64,000 nucleotides of DNA, taken from NCBI GenBank assembly GCA_947471505.1, contig CANIWM010000001.1, forward strand, positions 62,001 through 126,000, read 5' to 3'. Position 1 is the first letter of the stretch, and each line of letters opens with the position of its first letter. Under the pieces are notes generated by a model, which saw only the letters and a program-made list of their open reading frames with translations, had not been told where the DNA came from and made no database searches. The position numbers and the translations under genes are program-made. Source of the stretch: Chthoniobacteraceae bacterium. GTDB taxonomy: Bacteria; Verrucomicrobiota; Verrucomicrobiia; Chthoniobacterales; Chthoniobacteraceae. This document shows, one piece after another, positions 28,018 to 37,570 of the stretch.

Positions 28018-28645
28018 CAAAGGTCGGCGTGAGCTGCCCGAAGAAATCCTCGAAGAGACTCGTATAGATGGAATCGCGCTCCGGGTGATATTGGACGCCC
28101 AGACTCCACGGATAATTACGAATCCGCACCTGCTCGATGATGCCGTCGCCCGCGTGCCACGCTTCGATTTCGAGCATCTCGGCCACCCGGTCGAGCGCCT
28201 GGTGGTGGGAACTGTTCACTTTTTCGACCCGGTGCCGAGCGATCGTATCAAAGCGGAGCGGCTGAATGTTTGCGGTTTTCATCTCCGCCAAATCGTGACC
28301 GCGAATATCGGGGAACAGCGTCCCCCCAAGGGCCAAGTTCAACACTTGCATCCCTTTACAAATACAGAAAATCGGGATGCCGCGCTCAATGGCAGATCGC
28401 ACGGCGGCAAACTCCCACGCGTCTCGCACCGGATCGGGATTCTGGATGAGCGAAAGGTTCGCAGGCGGCTCACTGTGAAACTCCGCCGCAACATCGGCGC
28501 CGCCGGTGATGAGCAAGCCATCCGCACTCGCAGGATCGACAGGACCAAGGCGCGCATTGCCCAAAACGATTTCCCGATGCGGCGTCAAAAACTTACCAAA
28601 CCAAGCATCATCGCATTCCCGAATCCATGAGGCCAAACGAAGCAT
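28007..28645 (-). CDS. Class I glutamine amidotransferase-like hydrolase (peptidase C26 family)
   Basis: From ATG 28645, with AGAGG just upstream, the protein has 212 residues; the open frame continues upstream but without family sequence. DGLLITGGADV, the nucleophile Cys in PIFCICKGMQVLN, and QYHPERD with His/Glu form the triad of gamma-glutamyl hydrolases such as PuuD. These cleave gamma-glutamyl bonds, e.g. in gamma-Glu-GABA. The exact substrate is not determinable. It overlaps the start of the transglutaminase-like gene, so the two are likely expressed together and may act on related amide bonds. Confidence 0.85.
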   Translation of the reverse strand: MLRLASWIRECDDAWFGKFLTPHREIVLGNARLGPVDPASADGLLITGGADVAAEFHSEPPANLSLIQNPDPVRDAWEFAAVRSAIERGIPIFCICKGMQVLNLALGGTLFPDIRGHDLAEMKTANIQPLRFDTIARHRVEKVNSSHHQALDRVAEMLEIEAWHAGDGIIEQVRIRNYPWSLGVQYHPERDSIYTSLFEDFFGQLTPTFDGR

Positions 28646-28762
28646 GCACCTCTTTGCCGCGCCCTCTCCGCCAGAACAAGCGCAATCACCCACACGCTCC
28701 CTCAGCCCTCGTTGATACCATCAATTTGGACAAACCGATAGCTTCTGTCATTCTCTTCGCCA

Positions 28763-31462
28763 ATGAACCCTGTGACTCGCGTCGAACTCGACGTCATCCG
28801 TAATCGACAAACAGCAATCGCGAACGAAATGGCTGAGCTCGCGCGTCAAGTGGAGCGGCTGATCCAGCGTTGCGAGGCGGAAGTGGTGCCCGAGCAACAG
28901 CCCGCTCCGGTGCCTGCTGCGAAGATCCTTGCCGAGAGCAGGCGACCCACCGTGGTGGATGTGGAGATTCCAGCTCTACTCCCGCCGCCGGTGGTGCCGC
29001 TTCCCATCCTGCCGCCGCGCCCGCCTGCGCCCGCTGTGGAGAAGGACTCTTTAGAGATGCAACTCGGCACCATCTGGCTCGTCCGCGTGGGCATCGTCAT
29101 TTTGCTGACGGGCCTCGTCTTCCTCGGCAACTACGCTTACCAGACTTGGATCATTCATCATGGCCCAGCCGGCAAGATCGCGACGCTGCTGCTGTGCGGC
29201 GGCGCGCTGTTCGGAGTCGGCGCGTGGCTCGAAAAGACGCGCGAAGAGATGGGCAACTACGCCCGCGTGCTGATGGCGGGCGGACTGGCGACGGGCTACT
29301 ACACGTTTTACGCGGCGCATTTCGTCGAGAAGCTCCGAGTCATCGAGAGTCCGGTGCTGGGCGGTGCGCTGTTGCTCGCATTTGCGGGCGGCATCGTGTG
29401 GTTCGCCAATCGAAAGCGCTCCGAGACCATCGCGATGCTCGCCGTGCTGCTCTCCTACTACACGTCGGCGATCAATCCGATCGGCACGTTCACTCTTTTC
29501 TCCGCGCTCTTGCTCACAGCGGTCGCGGTCTATTTCGTCGCACGGCACGGCTGGGCGAGGCTGACGAGCGCCGCCCTGTTCGCGACGTATGCGAGCTACG
29601 CATAGTGGCGGTTCGTGCATGGCGCGTCGCCCTCTCCGGCGTGGACGGGGCCCGCGTTTCTCTCCGGCTATTGGGCGCTTTTCACGGCGGCGGTCTTCAT
29701 CACGAGGACTGCGCCGCCGATGTCGCGGGCGGTGTTTGCCACGCTCAACAACGGCGCATTTTTCACCTACGCGAGCCTCAGTATGATCGCGCATCAGCCG
29801 GATCGATATTGGGCGTTTACCGTGGCATTCGGCGGCACGCTGCTCGCGCTGGGAACGTTTGCCCGCAGGCGGGAAATGGAGAACCTCGCGCTCGACGGCA
29901 CGTTCTTCGCGCAGGGCGCGCTGTTCGTCACCGCAGGGCTGATCATGAAGCTCACCGGCCCGCAAATGGCCATCGTGCTCGTGGTGGAAAGCGTGCTGTT
30001 TGGGTTCGTCAGCCACAAGCGCCATGCGTGGCTGCTCGAAATTGCGGCGGTGTTGAGCGCGGTGGGCGCGGTGCTGTTTGCGACGGTGGCGTTGATCGAT
30101 AAACAAGCGCACTCGCTGCCGGTCGCGCTGACCGTGTGCGCCGCGCACGTTTTCAGTGCGTGGCATACGAAGCAGCGACTGGCGCTGCTCAACCCAGCGC
30201 GTTTTTCCGGCGGCGGCGCGTTCCGCATCCTGCTGGCTACGGCGCTCGGCGCGTTCGCCGTATATGCCCACGCCGCGACACAGAACCAGTCCACCATCCT
30301 CGCCGCGACCGCTCTCGTCTGCATGGCATCCGTGCATCTCATCGGGATCGCCGAGCTGCCGGTGGCCACTCTTGGATTTCTGTCCCTCGCCCTCGCCTCG
30401 CTCCTGCTTCAGCCGTTTCACGGAGGTCGCGCGCTCGGATTGCTCGGATGCGGAATCGGCGCCGCTGCGTGGTGGCAGCATCAGCGTCGCGTCGAGATTC
30501 GGCCATACTCGCGGCTCTTCTCGGAGTTTTCCGATGCGGCCATCGCCGTCGCCGTCAGCTTTTATTGGCTTTATACCCAGCACGAGATTGCCGCCCGCCA
30601 GACGCTCGCGCCCGCAGTCGTTCTTGCCTTTGCGATCATCGGTCTCGCGATCCGTTCGCCGGGCGTCTTCATCGCGGGTCAAATCCCGCTCTTACTTGGA
30701 ATCGCGGCGTTTTTTGACCGCCTCGACCGCGGAGACTCGTGGCTGCCGCCGCTTGCGGTTCCCGGTGCATTCGCGGCGCTCGCGGTCCTCACGAGGCTTC
30801 GCCGCTTCCCGTGGGATTCCATCATCCCGTGGCAGGTAATCGCCCAAGCCCAAGGCGTCGGGGCCCTCGCATTCACGGGCATCTGGGCGATGTACTACGT
30901 GCCAGAGCAGTGGCGCGCGGTCTTCTTCGCGGCGGTCGCTTGCGGACTCTTCGCCGGAAGCCTGCGACGGGCGGATTTCTACATCCCCGCCGCAGCCTGT
31001 GCAGGGATCGCGCTTCTGCTTCTCGTGATTCTGCCACCTGTCGCTCAAGGATGGCTCGCTCTCACGCTGTGTATCGTTGGATTCGAACTCACCCGCAGTG
31101 CGAGCGAGCAAGGCCGTATTTCCGCCAAGAGTTTCCCGCGCATTTTAGCCATCGCAATGGCGGCCACCGGCTTGCAACTCGGAACGCGGCTCACCTACGA
31201 AAAGCACAGTAATCTACTCACGGTGTTCTGGGCCATTTTTGCACTGACCATCCTCATCCTCGGCATCGTCCGCCGCGAGCGCGTGTATCGCCGCGCAGGG
31301 CTCGGCGTGCTGGGGCTCGCGGTGGGCGCTGTCTTTTTCGTCGATGTCTGGAGGCTCGGCACATTCGAGCGAATCACCGCGTTTCTTGTTCTCGGAGCTG
31401 TCCTCATTCTGCTCGGATTCTTCTACAACCGCTTCCGGGATTTCATCCGAAAATGGATATAG
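28763..31462 (+). pseudogene. DUF2339 multi-spanning membrane protein interrupted by an in-frame TAG
   Basis: One frame runs 900 codons from ATG 28763 to 31462 with a single TAG at 29603-29605. The first part (280 residues) has an N-terminal coiled coil (NRQTAIANEMAELARQVERL), a Pro-rich linker and several membrane spans. The second part (after the TAG) continues the same pattern with about 20 further hydrophobic segments. DUF2339 proteins are about this total length. The residues around the break, TYASYA-stop-WRFVHG, read as an uninterrupted membrane segment in which the stop probably replaces Leu (TTG to TAG). The downstream half could be translated from an ATG near 29615. A sequencing error, a real nonsense mutation or readthrough are all possible. 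Function of the family is unknown. Confidence 0.75.
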
Positions 31463-31688
31463 CGCCATCCCCGTCGATGCGTGGCCGGTAGCTCCGAACT
31501 CGGCGGAGACGATCTCTGCCATCGGCGGCAACAGACTGCTGCGGGCCCGCTCAGACATGAGCTTAGTTCTCGTTCCGGCGGGCCAGAAGAAAGTGGACGT
31601 GAAGCTGTCCGGTTTTGTTCCGTCGCCGACAGTCGGCAAGGCCGCTCTTGCGCGATTCCTGCTAGAGCACTATAGATACCCGCGCAAC

Positions 31689-32744
31689 ATGGTCAGCCGC
31701 CAAAGAATCCTTATACTCGATGATGAACAAGACCTCTTGGAGATTTACCAAGAGATCCTCGCGCGCTTGCCCTCGCAACCTGAGATTAGTACCTCTAGCA
31801 GCGGTGCAGAGGCGATTGCTGCTCTTGAGGCCAATCCGTATGCTCTGCTGTTGGTGGATTTGAACATGCCGACGATGGACGGCTTTCAGGTTCTCGCGAT
31901 CGTCCGCCGTCGCTTTCCGGCCCTTCGGACGGTGGTGATGACGGGTTCTACGGATGAGGACCTTCGTGGTCGGGCGTACCGAGTCGGGGTGGATCTCTAT
32001 ATTGAAAAACCGAAGACCGGACGTGAAATCATCTTCTTTGTGGATTGCATTGAGTCGCTTCTCGAACGCGAGAGCCAAGGTGGATTCCGTGGAGTGCAGA
32101 GCAAGACATTGCTCGACATCATCCAGCTCGAATGCCTGACGCAAAGCACCAGTGTTCTGAAGGTTACCAGCGAGCTCGGCGAGGGCCGTGTGTGGATTCA
32201 AAAAGGTGAAATCGTCGATGCTACCGTCGAAGATAAATCCGGTAAAGATGCCATCGTGGAGATGCTGGGCTGGAAAGCCGGGAATTTTGAGGTCCTGCCG
32301 TACGGTTTGCCGAGGCCGCGCACCATTTTTATCAACTACGAGTCGCTGCTGATGGAGACGGCGCAGTTCATGGACGAGGCTGCCGATGCCTCCAATGAAG
32401 AGCGGGTGACGCCGGAGACGGTGCTCGCATCTTTTGCGCGCTTTACGGGGGTTCAATTCGCGATCGCCGTGGAAGCTGGCGACCGTGTAAAATATGAGCA
32501 TTGGGGTGCGGATGATCCGGCTCCGCTGGCGCTTTGGATCCACGAATCTACGGCACTTTTTAAGACGCTCGGCGAAAAACTCCAGTGCGGGGAGCTTCAG
32601 GATGCGGAGGCGCTTGGCGCGCAGCGGCACCTTTCTATTCTCTCTGGCGACGAAGAGGCGCTCGGCGTCGGATTTACCCGCGCGCTGGGCCTGGGCCAAA
32701 TTCGCGAAACACTCAAACAAATCGAAGCAAAATGGGCATCCTGA
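31689..32744 (+). CDS. Response regulator with C-terminal DUF4388 (PATAN) domain
   Basis: The protein has 351 residues from ATG 31689. The frame opens at 31344, but the extra residues overlap the end of the DUF2339 gene and look random. The N-terminal receiver domain has the acidic pocket ILDDEQD, the phosphoacceptor Asp in LLVDLNMPTMDGF, TGS and the Lys in IEKPKTG. The middle region (FRGVQSKTLLDIIQLECL, GRVWIQKGEIVDA) is a DUF4388/PATAN domain, found in signalling and gliding-type regulators. The C-terminal ~120 residues resemble a roadblock-like fold but this is only a guess. It overlaps the next gene by 13 nt. Confidence 0.85.
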   Translation: MVSRQRILILDDEQDLLEIYQEILARLPSQPEISTSSSGAEAIAALEANPYALLLVDLNMPTMDGFQVLAIVRRRFPALRTVVMTGSTDEDLRGRAYRVGVDLYIEKPKTGREIIFFVDCIESLLERESQGGFRGVQSKTLLDIIQLECLTQSTSVLKVTSELGEGRVWIQKGEIVDATVEDKSGKDAIVEMLGWKAGNFEVLPYGLPRPRTIFINYESLLMETAQFMDEAADASNEERVTPETVLASFARFTGVQFAIAVEAGDRVKYEHWGADDPAPLALWIHESTALFKTLGEKLQCGELQDAEALGAQRHLSILSGDEEALGVGFTRALGLGQIRETLKQIEAKWAS

Positions 32745-33454
32745 AGCCTTTCCAACGCACCCGAATCCCCATCACTGCTGATAGAATCCCGTCGGGATGC
32801 TTCAGCGTTCATCGCGACGGCGAAATCGTCACATCCACGCTTCCGAGCTGGTTTCCCCTCAAAACAATCGGTGAAATCGCGCGGACCGTGATGAGCGCGA
32901 TCCGGTCTGCACAGGAGACGGGCCTCGCACTTTCCGAACTCCACATCAATTATGCGGGTATAGAAATCACCGGTCGCGATCTTCGTGGGGGGGCGCTCAT
33001 TTTTCTCCACCCACGGTCCACGAAATTAACACGCCAAGACCCGCCTTCATCCATGAGCTACAAAAACGTCGAAGACTTCATCCTACACATTGAAACGCAC
33101 ATTGAGTGCTGGAAACAGTTCAACCATTACGTGAATCTTGCCCGCGACAAAAAGTTCACGCCGGAGGACGAGGCGCAGTTTTTGGACCTCAAGAGCCTCA
33201 TCACCCAAGGCAGCGAATCCATCGCGGCCGCAGAGGTAAAAGGCGGACCTCGTAAAGAGGAAGTGCATTCGCTGTTCGCCTCCACGCCGAGTTTGCGCTA
33301 CCTCTCGGATATGAGCGACAGCATTCCCTCTGTCGAAGGGCAGTGGCACCGTATCTACCTCGCGCTTCAGTCTCTGCTCGGGCAGCTCAAGGTGCAGCAG
33401 AACAAGACCGAAGAGTCAAAAAGCGGCGGCTGGAGCCTTTTTGGGCGCAAGTAG
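32732..33454 (+). CDS. Uncharacterised protein coupled to the response regulator
   Basis: The protein has 240 residues from ATG 32732, which lies inside the 3' end of the response-regulator gene (13-nt overlap). I do not recognise the family. The first ~110 residues look like a small alpha/beta domain (ITADRIPSGCFSVHRDGEIV, GLALSELHINYAGIEIT). The rest is helical and charged and ends SGGWSLFGRK. There is no signal peptide or TM segment. The overlap suggests it functions with the receiver-DUF4388 protein. A roadblock/LC7-like N-terminal fold is possible but unproven. Confidence 0.75.
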   Translation: MGILKPFQRTRIPITADRIPSGCFSVHRDGEIVTSTLPSWFPLKTIGEIARTVMSAIRSAQETGLALSELHINYAGIEITGRDLRGGALIFLHPRSTKLTRQDPPSSMSYKNVEDFILHIETHIECWKQFNHYVNLARDKKFTPEDEAQFLDLKSLITQGSESIAAAEVKGGPRKEEVHSLFASTPSLRYLSDMSDSIPSVEGQWHRIYLALQSLLGQLKVQQNKTEESKSGGWSLFGRK

Positions 33455-33520
33455 CCGCGACGGCGGGCCTATGCAAATGCTGCTGTTGTTTTCAATCCGC
33501 GCTTTTCAGCATTTGCGGCC

Positions 33521-35089
33521 ATGATGTCGCTCGTTTTCAGCACTCTGACTCAAGAATCGCGGATGATCGCTGCGCTCGTCGCAGCCCCCGGGATCTACCT
33601 CGTCGGCCTCGCCCTCGGGCGTTGGTTAAAGCGACATTATAACGTCCCTTTTGGCGTCGCGTATCATTGGTTCATCCTCCTTCTGACCATTTATACGCCG
33701 CTGAAAGTGTGGCATGTAATCAATTATGATTTTGCCAACGACGCAGATGGGAAGCCGATGTCGGCAGTCGAGGTGTGGCACATCACCTGTATCCGAGGGT
33801 TTGGCTCACTCGTCATCATCCTAGCGATCCTTGCGGCGCTTGCGTTGATGCGTCGTTTTTTCTGGGAGCACTACTTCCATAAACGCTACGGCACCCACGC
33901 TCCGAAGCTCCTCCAGCAAGTGTTTGGCTTCGGGATATTCTGCACGTCGGTGCTGCTTTTATTAAAGGGGCGGCATGGGGTGGCGATTGATGCCTTCCTC
34001 GCCGGCTCCGGCATCGTGGCCGTCGTCGTCGGCTTTGCCATGCAGGAGACGCTGGCGAACATCGTTAGCGGCATCGCCCTGCAAATCGGCAAACCCTTCC
34101 AGTCCGGCGACTGGCTCATCGTCACCGACATCCGTGCCGAAGTTATCGAAGTCAACTGGCGCTCCACCCGCCTGCGCACGAACGACGACGTGTATCTCGA
34201 CATCCCCAACAAAACCATTGTCACCAGCACGATTACCAACCTCAGTTTCCCCACAAAATCGCACGCCAACCGGATGCGCGTCGGCTTTGAATACGGCACC
34301 CCGCCCAACATCGTGCGCGAGATCCTCCGCCGCTCGGCAGAGGACGTGGCGCTCGTGCTGACCAATCCGCCCGTGAAGGTTTTCCTCAAGGATTTCGCCG
34401 ACTCGGCCATCGTCTATGAGATCAAATACAGCATCGAAGATGACGCGCGCTTTAACGACATCGAAGACGCCATTCGCACGAACATCTGGTACGAAGCCAG
34501 TCGCGCCGGGCTCACCATCCCATTCCCACAGCGCGTCGTCCACGTCACCCGCGACAAGCCAAACCCCACCCGCAATATCGACGAACTCCGCGAGCGCGCC
34601 CGCAAGCTCGAACTCCTCTCGCCACTCAGCGAAGCCCAGCGCGAACACCTCCTTGAGAACGCCAACGTCCTTCGCTTCGGGCGCGGCGAGCGCATCATCA
34701 AACAAGGCAGCGACGGATGCTCCATGTTCGTCATCCTCCACGGCGAACTCGACGTCTTCATCACCAAAGATGGCCGCGATACCCAAGTAGCCACGCTGCA
34801 CGACGGCGATGCCTTCGGTGAAATGTGTATGCTCACCGGCGAAGCGCGCTCCGCCACCGTCCGGGCGAAAAAGGACAGCCTCGTATGGGAAATCCGCCGC
34901 TCCGAGATGCAGCCACTCCTCCAAGAAAATGCCGAGATGGCCGCGCGCATGAGCGAACTCCTCGCCCGCCGCAAGATGCACACCGAAGGCATCCTCGCCG
35001 CCCAAGCCCCCACCCAAGTCGTGCAGGATAAAACGAAGGAATATGCCAACGGCGTGCTCGGCAAAATCCGCGCCCTGTTTAAGATATAG
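33521..35089 (+). CDS. MscS-family mechanosensitive channel fused to a cyclic-nucleotide-binding domain
   Basis: The protein has 522 residues. Four or so N-terminal membrane spans lead to the MscS pore helix and beta domain (GFAMQETLANIVSGIALQIG, KPFQSGDWLIV, WRSTRLRTNDD). Then come the cytoplasmic vestibule domain (about 260-345) and a C-terminal cNMP domain (about 375-490). The latter has the phosphate-binding-cassette-type GDAFGEMCMLTGEARSATVRA. Channels of this type were described as bacterial cyclic nucleotide-gated (bCNG) members of the MscS superfamily and may respond to cAMP or cGMP more than to tension. The next gene starts 5 nt downstream. Confidence 0.92.
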   Translation: MMSLVFSTLTQESRMIAALVAAPGIYLVGLALGRWLKRHYNVPFGVAYHWFILLLTIYTPLKVWHVINYDFANDADGKPMSAVEVWHITCIRGFGSLVIILAILAALALMRRFFWEHYFHKRYGTHAPKLLQQVFGFGIFCTSVLLLLKGRHGVAIDAFLAGSGIVAVVVGFAMQETLANIVSGIALQIGKPFQSGDWLIVTDIRAEVIEVNWRSTRLRTNDDVYLDIPNKTIVTSTITNLSFPTKSHANRMRVGFEYGTPPNIVREILRRSAEDVALVLTNPPVKVFLKDFADSAIVYEIKYSIEDDARFNDIEDAIRTNIWYEASRAGLTIPFPQRVVHVTRDKPNPTRNIDELRERARKLELLSPLSEAQREHLLENANVLRFGRGERIIKQGSDGCSMFVILHGELDVFITKDGRDTQVATLHDGDAFGEMCMLTGEARSATVRAKKDSLVWEIRRSEMQPLLQENAEMAARMSELLARRKMHTEGILAAQAPTQVVQDKTKEYANGVLGKIRALFKI

Positions 35090-35094
35090 CCCCC

Positions 35095-35517
35095 ATGAAC
35101 TTCGACTACATCGTGCCGCCAAACCCGCCCGTGGACGCGCCCCCATTCGCGCCGCTCTACGAACGGATCGGCGGCGAGGCGGGAATCGCGCGGCTGGTGA
35201 AATGGTTCTACGCTCGCGTGCGGTACGAACCGAAAGTAGAGGAGATCTTCCGCGAGCATGTCCAAGATTGGCCCGCGCATTTGCAGACGATCATCGCTTT
35301 CTGGGTGCAGATGACTGGTGGCCCGCAAAAATACTCCGGCGGGATGGGGCGGCACATTTTCCTCCGCCTACGCCCCGAGCACTACGCCGTGTGGCTCGCC
35401 GTGTGGGAGAAAAACTGCCGCGAAGTCCTGCCCGAGCGCGAGGCCGACGAGATGGTCGCTTTGGCGCATCATTTCGGCACAAAGCTCCAGCAAATGGCGG
35501 ACGCCGCGCCCAAATAG
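35095..35517 (+). CDS. Truncated haemoglobin (2/2 globin)
   Basis: The protein has 140 residues, typical of a truncated globin. LYERIGGEAGIARLVKWFY is the start of the globin fold. GGPQKYSGGMGRHIFL carries the glycine motif and the presumed proximal His87, and WLAVWEKNC follows. The wording resembles group II or III truncated haemoglobins. It is cytoplasmic and binds haem, with likely roles in O2 or NO chemistry. It starts 5 nt after the MscS-cNMP gene, so the two are probably co-transcribed; why is not clear. Confidence 0.85.
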   Translation: MNFDYIVPPNPPVDAPPFAPLYERIGGEAGIARLVKWFYARVRYEPKVEEIFREHVQDWPAHLQTIIAFWVQMTGGPQKYSGGMGRHIFLRLRPEHYAVWLAVWEKNCREVLPEREADEMVALAHHFGTKLQQMADAAPK

Positions 35518-35555
35518 GTTGCCACCGCTCCGCATTTTGTTAGCGATCCCGACGT

Positions 35556-36197
35556 ATGAAAACCACCGCACTCTTCGCCATCCTCACTTCCATCGCCTTT
35601 GCCGACCACGCCGCACCCGGCATCTCGCCCGACGCCGCACTTGCCAAGCTCATGGCCGGGAATGCCCGCTACGCGAAAGGAAACGTCGCCCACCCACACC
35701 AGAGCGAAGATCGCCGCGCCGAGGTCGCTAAAGGACAAAAGCCCTTCGCAATCGTCGTCGGATGCTCCGACTCACGCACATCGCCGGAACTCGTGTTCGA
35801 TCAAGGGCTTGGCGACGTCTTCGTCACCCGCCTCGCAGGCAGCATCGTAGATGACGCCGCCCTCGGGAGCATCGAATACGGCGTAGAACACCTCGGCGCA
35901 TCCGTCATCGTCGTGCTCGGTCACGAACGCTGTGGCGCTGTGGATGCCGCGATGAAAGGCGGCAAGCTGCCCGGCAAAATCGGCGCTGTCGTGAAGCCGA
36001 TCCTGCCCGCGGTCAAAGCCGTCCAAAAGTCCGCCACCCCGACGCTCGACGCCGCGATTGACGAAAACGCCCGCCGCACCGCCGCAGGACTCGCCGACCG
36101 CAGCGAAATCCTCGAAGGGCACGTAAAAGCCGGCAAACTCAAGATTGTCGCCGCTCGCTACGACCTCGACAGTGGGCGCGTGACTCTCGTGAAGTAG
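35556..36197 (+). CDS. Exported beta-class carbonic anhydrase
   Basis: The protein has 213 residues. A short signal peptide (KTTALFAILTSIAFA) is followed by the beta-carbonic anhydrase fold with Zn ligands Cys70 (VVGCSDSRTSPE), His123 and Cys126 (LGHERCGAVD), and the Asp72-Arg74 dyad. It hydrates CO2 to bicarbonate, here in the periplasm. Beta enzymes are more often cytoplasmic, although exported ones occur in many Gram-negative bacteria. The gene follows the truncated haemoglobin by 38 bp on the same strand and is convergent with the esterase gene, with 4 bp between stop codons. Confidence 0.93.
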   Translation: MKTTALFAILTSIAFADHAAPGISPDAALAKLMAGNARYAKGNVAHPHQSEDRRAEVAKGQKPFAIVVGCSDSRTSPELVFDQGLGDVFVTRLAGSIVDDAALGSIEYGVEHLGASVIVVLGHERCGAVDAAMKGGKLPGKIGAVVKPILPAVKAVQKSATPTLDAAIDENARRTAAGLADRSEILEGHVKAGKLKIVAARYDLDSGRVTLVK

Positions 36198-36201
36198 CGC
36201 G

Positions 36202-37092
36202 TCAGTTCTTCAGCGTCTTCGCGAAAAACTCCGCCACTTTTCCCAACGACTCCCGCGAGCTGAACTGCGGCCCGCCGTGCCCCGCACCGGGGAGAATGAT
36301 GAGCTTCGATGATACGCCCGCTTTTTCCAAAAGCTCGTGCAGTTCCGTGCTCTGAGCAGCGGGAACGAGCGGGTCTTTGTCGCCGTGCATGATGAGAAAA
36401 GGCGCGTCGTCCTTCGTCACATAGGTCACAGGACTCGCCGCGCGGGCTTTCTCTTTGTTTTCCGGGACTGCTCCGCCGATGAGCTTGCCCTCGGGGGAGT
36501 CCGCCGCATCCGTCGCGGGAAAAGGCTGCGGGTTCTTCGGGCGGGCGTTGCCTCCTTGTGGGCCGAAGGTGAGCAAATCGGACGGCCCGAACCAATCGCA
36601 CACCGCCTGCACGCGCGAGGACTGGTCGAGGTTCTCGCCTTTGTCCCAGTCTTTCACATCGCCCGCGACGCCGAGCATCGCCACGAGATGCCCCCCCGCC
36701 GAGCCGCCCCAGACGCCGATTTTCTCCGGCGCGATATTGAGCGAGGTTGCGTTCTTTCGCAGCCAGCGGATGGCGGTTTTGCAGTCCTCGATTTGCGCGG
36801 GAAAGACGGCAGTTTGGGTAAAGCGATACGTCACGCTGGCCACGGCAAATCCCTGCTCCAAAAGCACCGGCAATCCCGGCGGGCGGTCCTTGCTCCCAGC
36901 GGACCACGCGCCGCCGTGAATCCAGACGACGAGAGGCACGGGCTTGTCCGTTTTCTCCGGGTAATAAACGTCGAGCATCTGCCGAGGCCCGCCGCCAGGG
37001 ACGTATTCGACATCGCGCTTTACAGCGATGCCAGCAGGCAGTTGGGCGAAAAGTGTCGTGGCGGAAAGGGCGAGAATGAGTGCGAGTTTCAT
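36202..37092 (-). CDS. Secreted alpha/beta-hydrolase (BD-FAE/esterase-lipase type)
   Basis: From ATG 37092 the protein has 296 residues. A signal peptide (KLALILALSATTLFA) comes first. VVWIHGGAWSAGSK gives the oxyanion-hole HGG, GVWGGSAGGHLVAML the nucleophile Ser, HGDKDPLVP the acid and PGAGHGG the catalytic His. This is the arrangement of BD-FAE/hormone-sensitive-lipase-like carbohydrate esterases, which are common in polysaccharide-degrading Verrucomicrobiota and Planctomycetota. The in-frame extension to 37275 lacks any leader sequence and is rejected. The substrate is unknown; acetyl or feruloyl esters of plant glycans are plausible. Confidence 0.9.
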   Translation of the reverse strand: MKLALILALSATTLFAQLPAGIAVKRDVEYVPGGGPRQMLDVYYPEKTDKPVPLVVWIHGGAWSAGSKDRPPGLPVLLEQGFAVASVTYRFTQTAVFPAQIEDCKTAIRWLRKNATSLNIAPEKIGVWGGSAGGHLVAMLGVAGDVKDWDKGENLDQSSRVQAVCDWFGPSDLLTFGPQGGNARPKNPQPFPATDAADSPEGKLIGGAVPENKEKARAASPVTYVTKDDAPFLIMHGDKDPLVPAAQSTELHELLEKAGVSSKLIILPGAGHGGPQFSSRESLGKVAEFFAKTLKN

Positions 37093-37185
37093 GTGGGGAG
37101 TAAACTCACCTTTACCTGGAAAGTTGCAGCGATTTGCCAGTGAAGCGTCGCTCGACACCCAGCGCAATCGGGCTACATTTCGCCC

Positions 37186-37395
37186 ATGCCGATCACACTC
37201 ACTTTGGAACAGAAAAAGGACATCGCTCGCCGCATGGAGGAGGGCTACCGCTTTGGGCGTGAGATGCAGGCGCAAGAAGCTGGGCGGCGCACGGAAAGGC
37301 TAGACTTTGCATCGGTAGAGGAAAACGGCCTGGTGCTTCAACAGCGCCGTTTCGCTAGGATACGCGAAGCTCAACGTGCCGCAAATCGAGTGTAA
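37186..37395 (+). CDS. Small hypothetical protein
   Basis: This 69-residue ORF begins MPITLTLEQKKDIARRMEEG. It is charged, helical and has no signal peptide or TM span. It fills the gap between the esterase start and the repeat-rich segment before the BlaR-like gene. It has a sensible hydrophobic/charged pattern and no competing gene on the other strand, but no recognised family and no good ribosome-binding site. It may be a real small protein or a chance ORF. Confidence 0.4.
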   Translation: MPITLTLEQKKDIARRMEEGYRFGREMQAQEAGRRTERLDFASVEENGLVLQQRRFARIREAQRAANRV

Positions 37396-37417
37396 TTGAG
37401 AAAAGGCAAAGAGTAGC

Positions 37418-37545
37418 ACACGCGGCCCGCGTGTCGTCTTTGGCGACCCGCCGAAGACATTTCGCGAAGCGAACCTCTCGCGAAGCGAGCCGTGGTTGCC
37501 TTGCGGCGAAAGGTCGCCTGCGGTGAGATGCACCCGGCGGGTCGC
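37418..37545. repeat. REP-like palindromic intergenic element
   Basis: This intergenic stretch holds nested symmetry. A 17-bp palindrome with 8-bp arms lies at 37418-37434 (ACACGCGG-C-CCGCGTGT). A perfect 11-bp inverted repeat, GCGACCCGCCG at 37443-37453 and its complement at 37535-37545, encloses two direct copies of TCGCGAAGCGA. No gene is evident inside. It resembles a REP/BIME-type element or a miniature mobile-element relic. Other genomic copies cannot be checked here. Confidence 0.5.
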
Positions 37546-37570
37546 TGGGCGCGACGAGTGTGACCGCGCC

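Noticed and set aside
29051-30682. 543-codon minus-strand open frame across the DUF2339 gene
   Set aside because: Composition is Arg/Glu/Gln-rich and motif-free; it mirrors a membrane protein on the other strand and does not look like a real protein.
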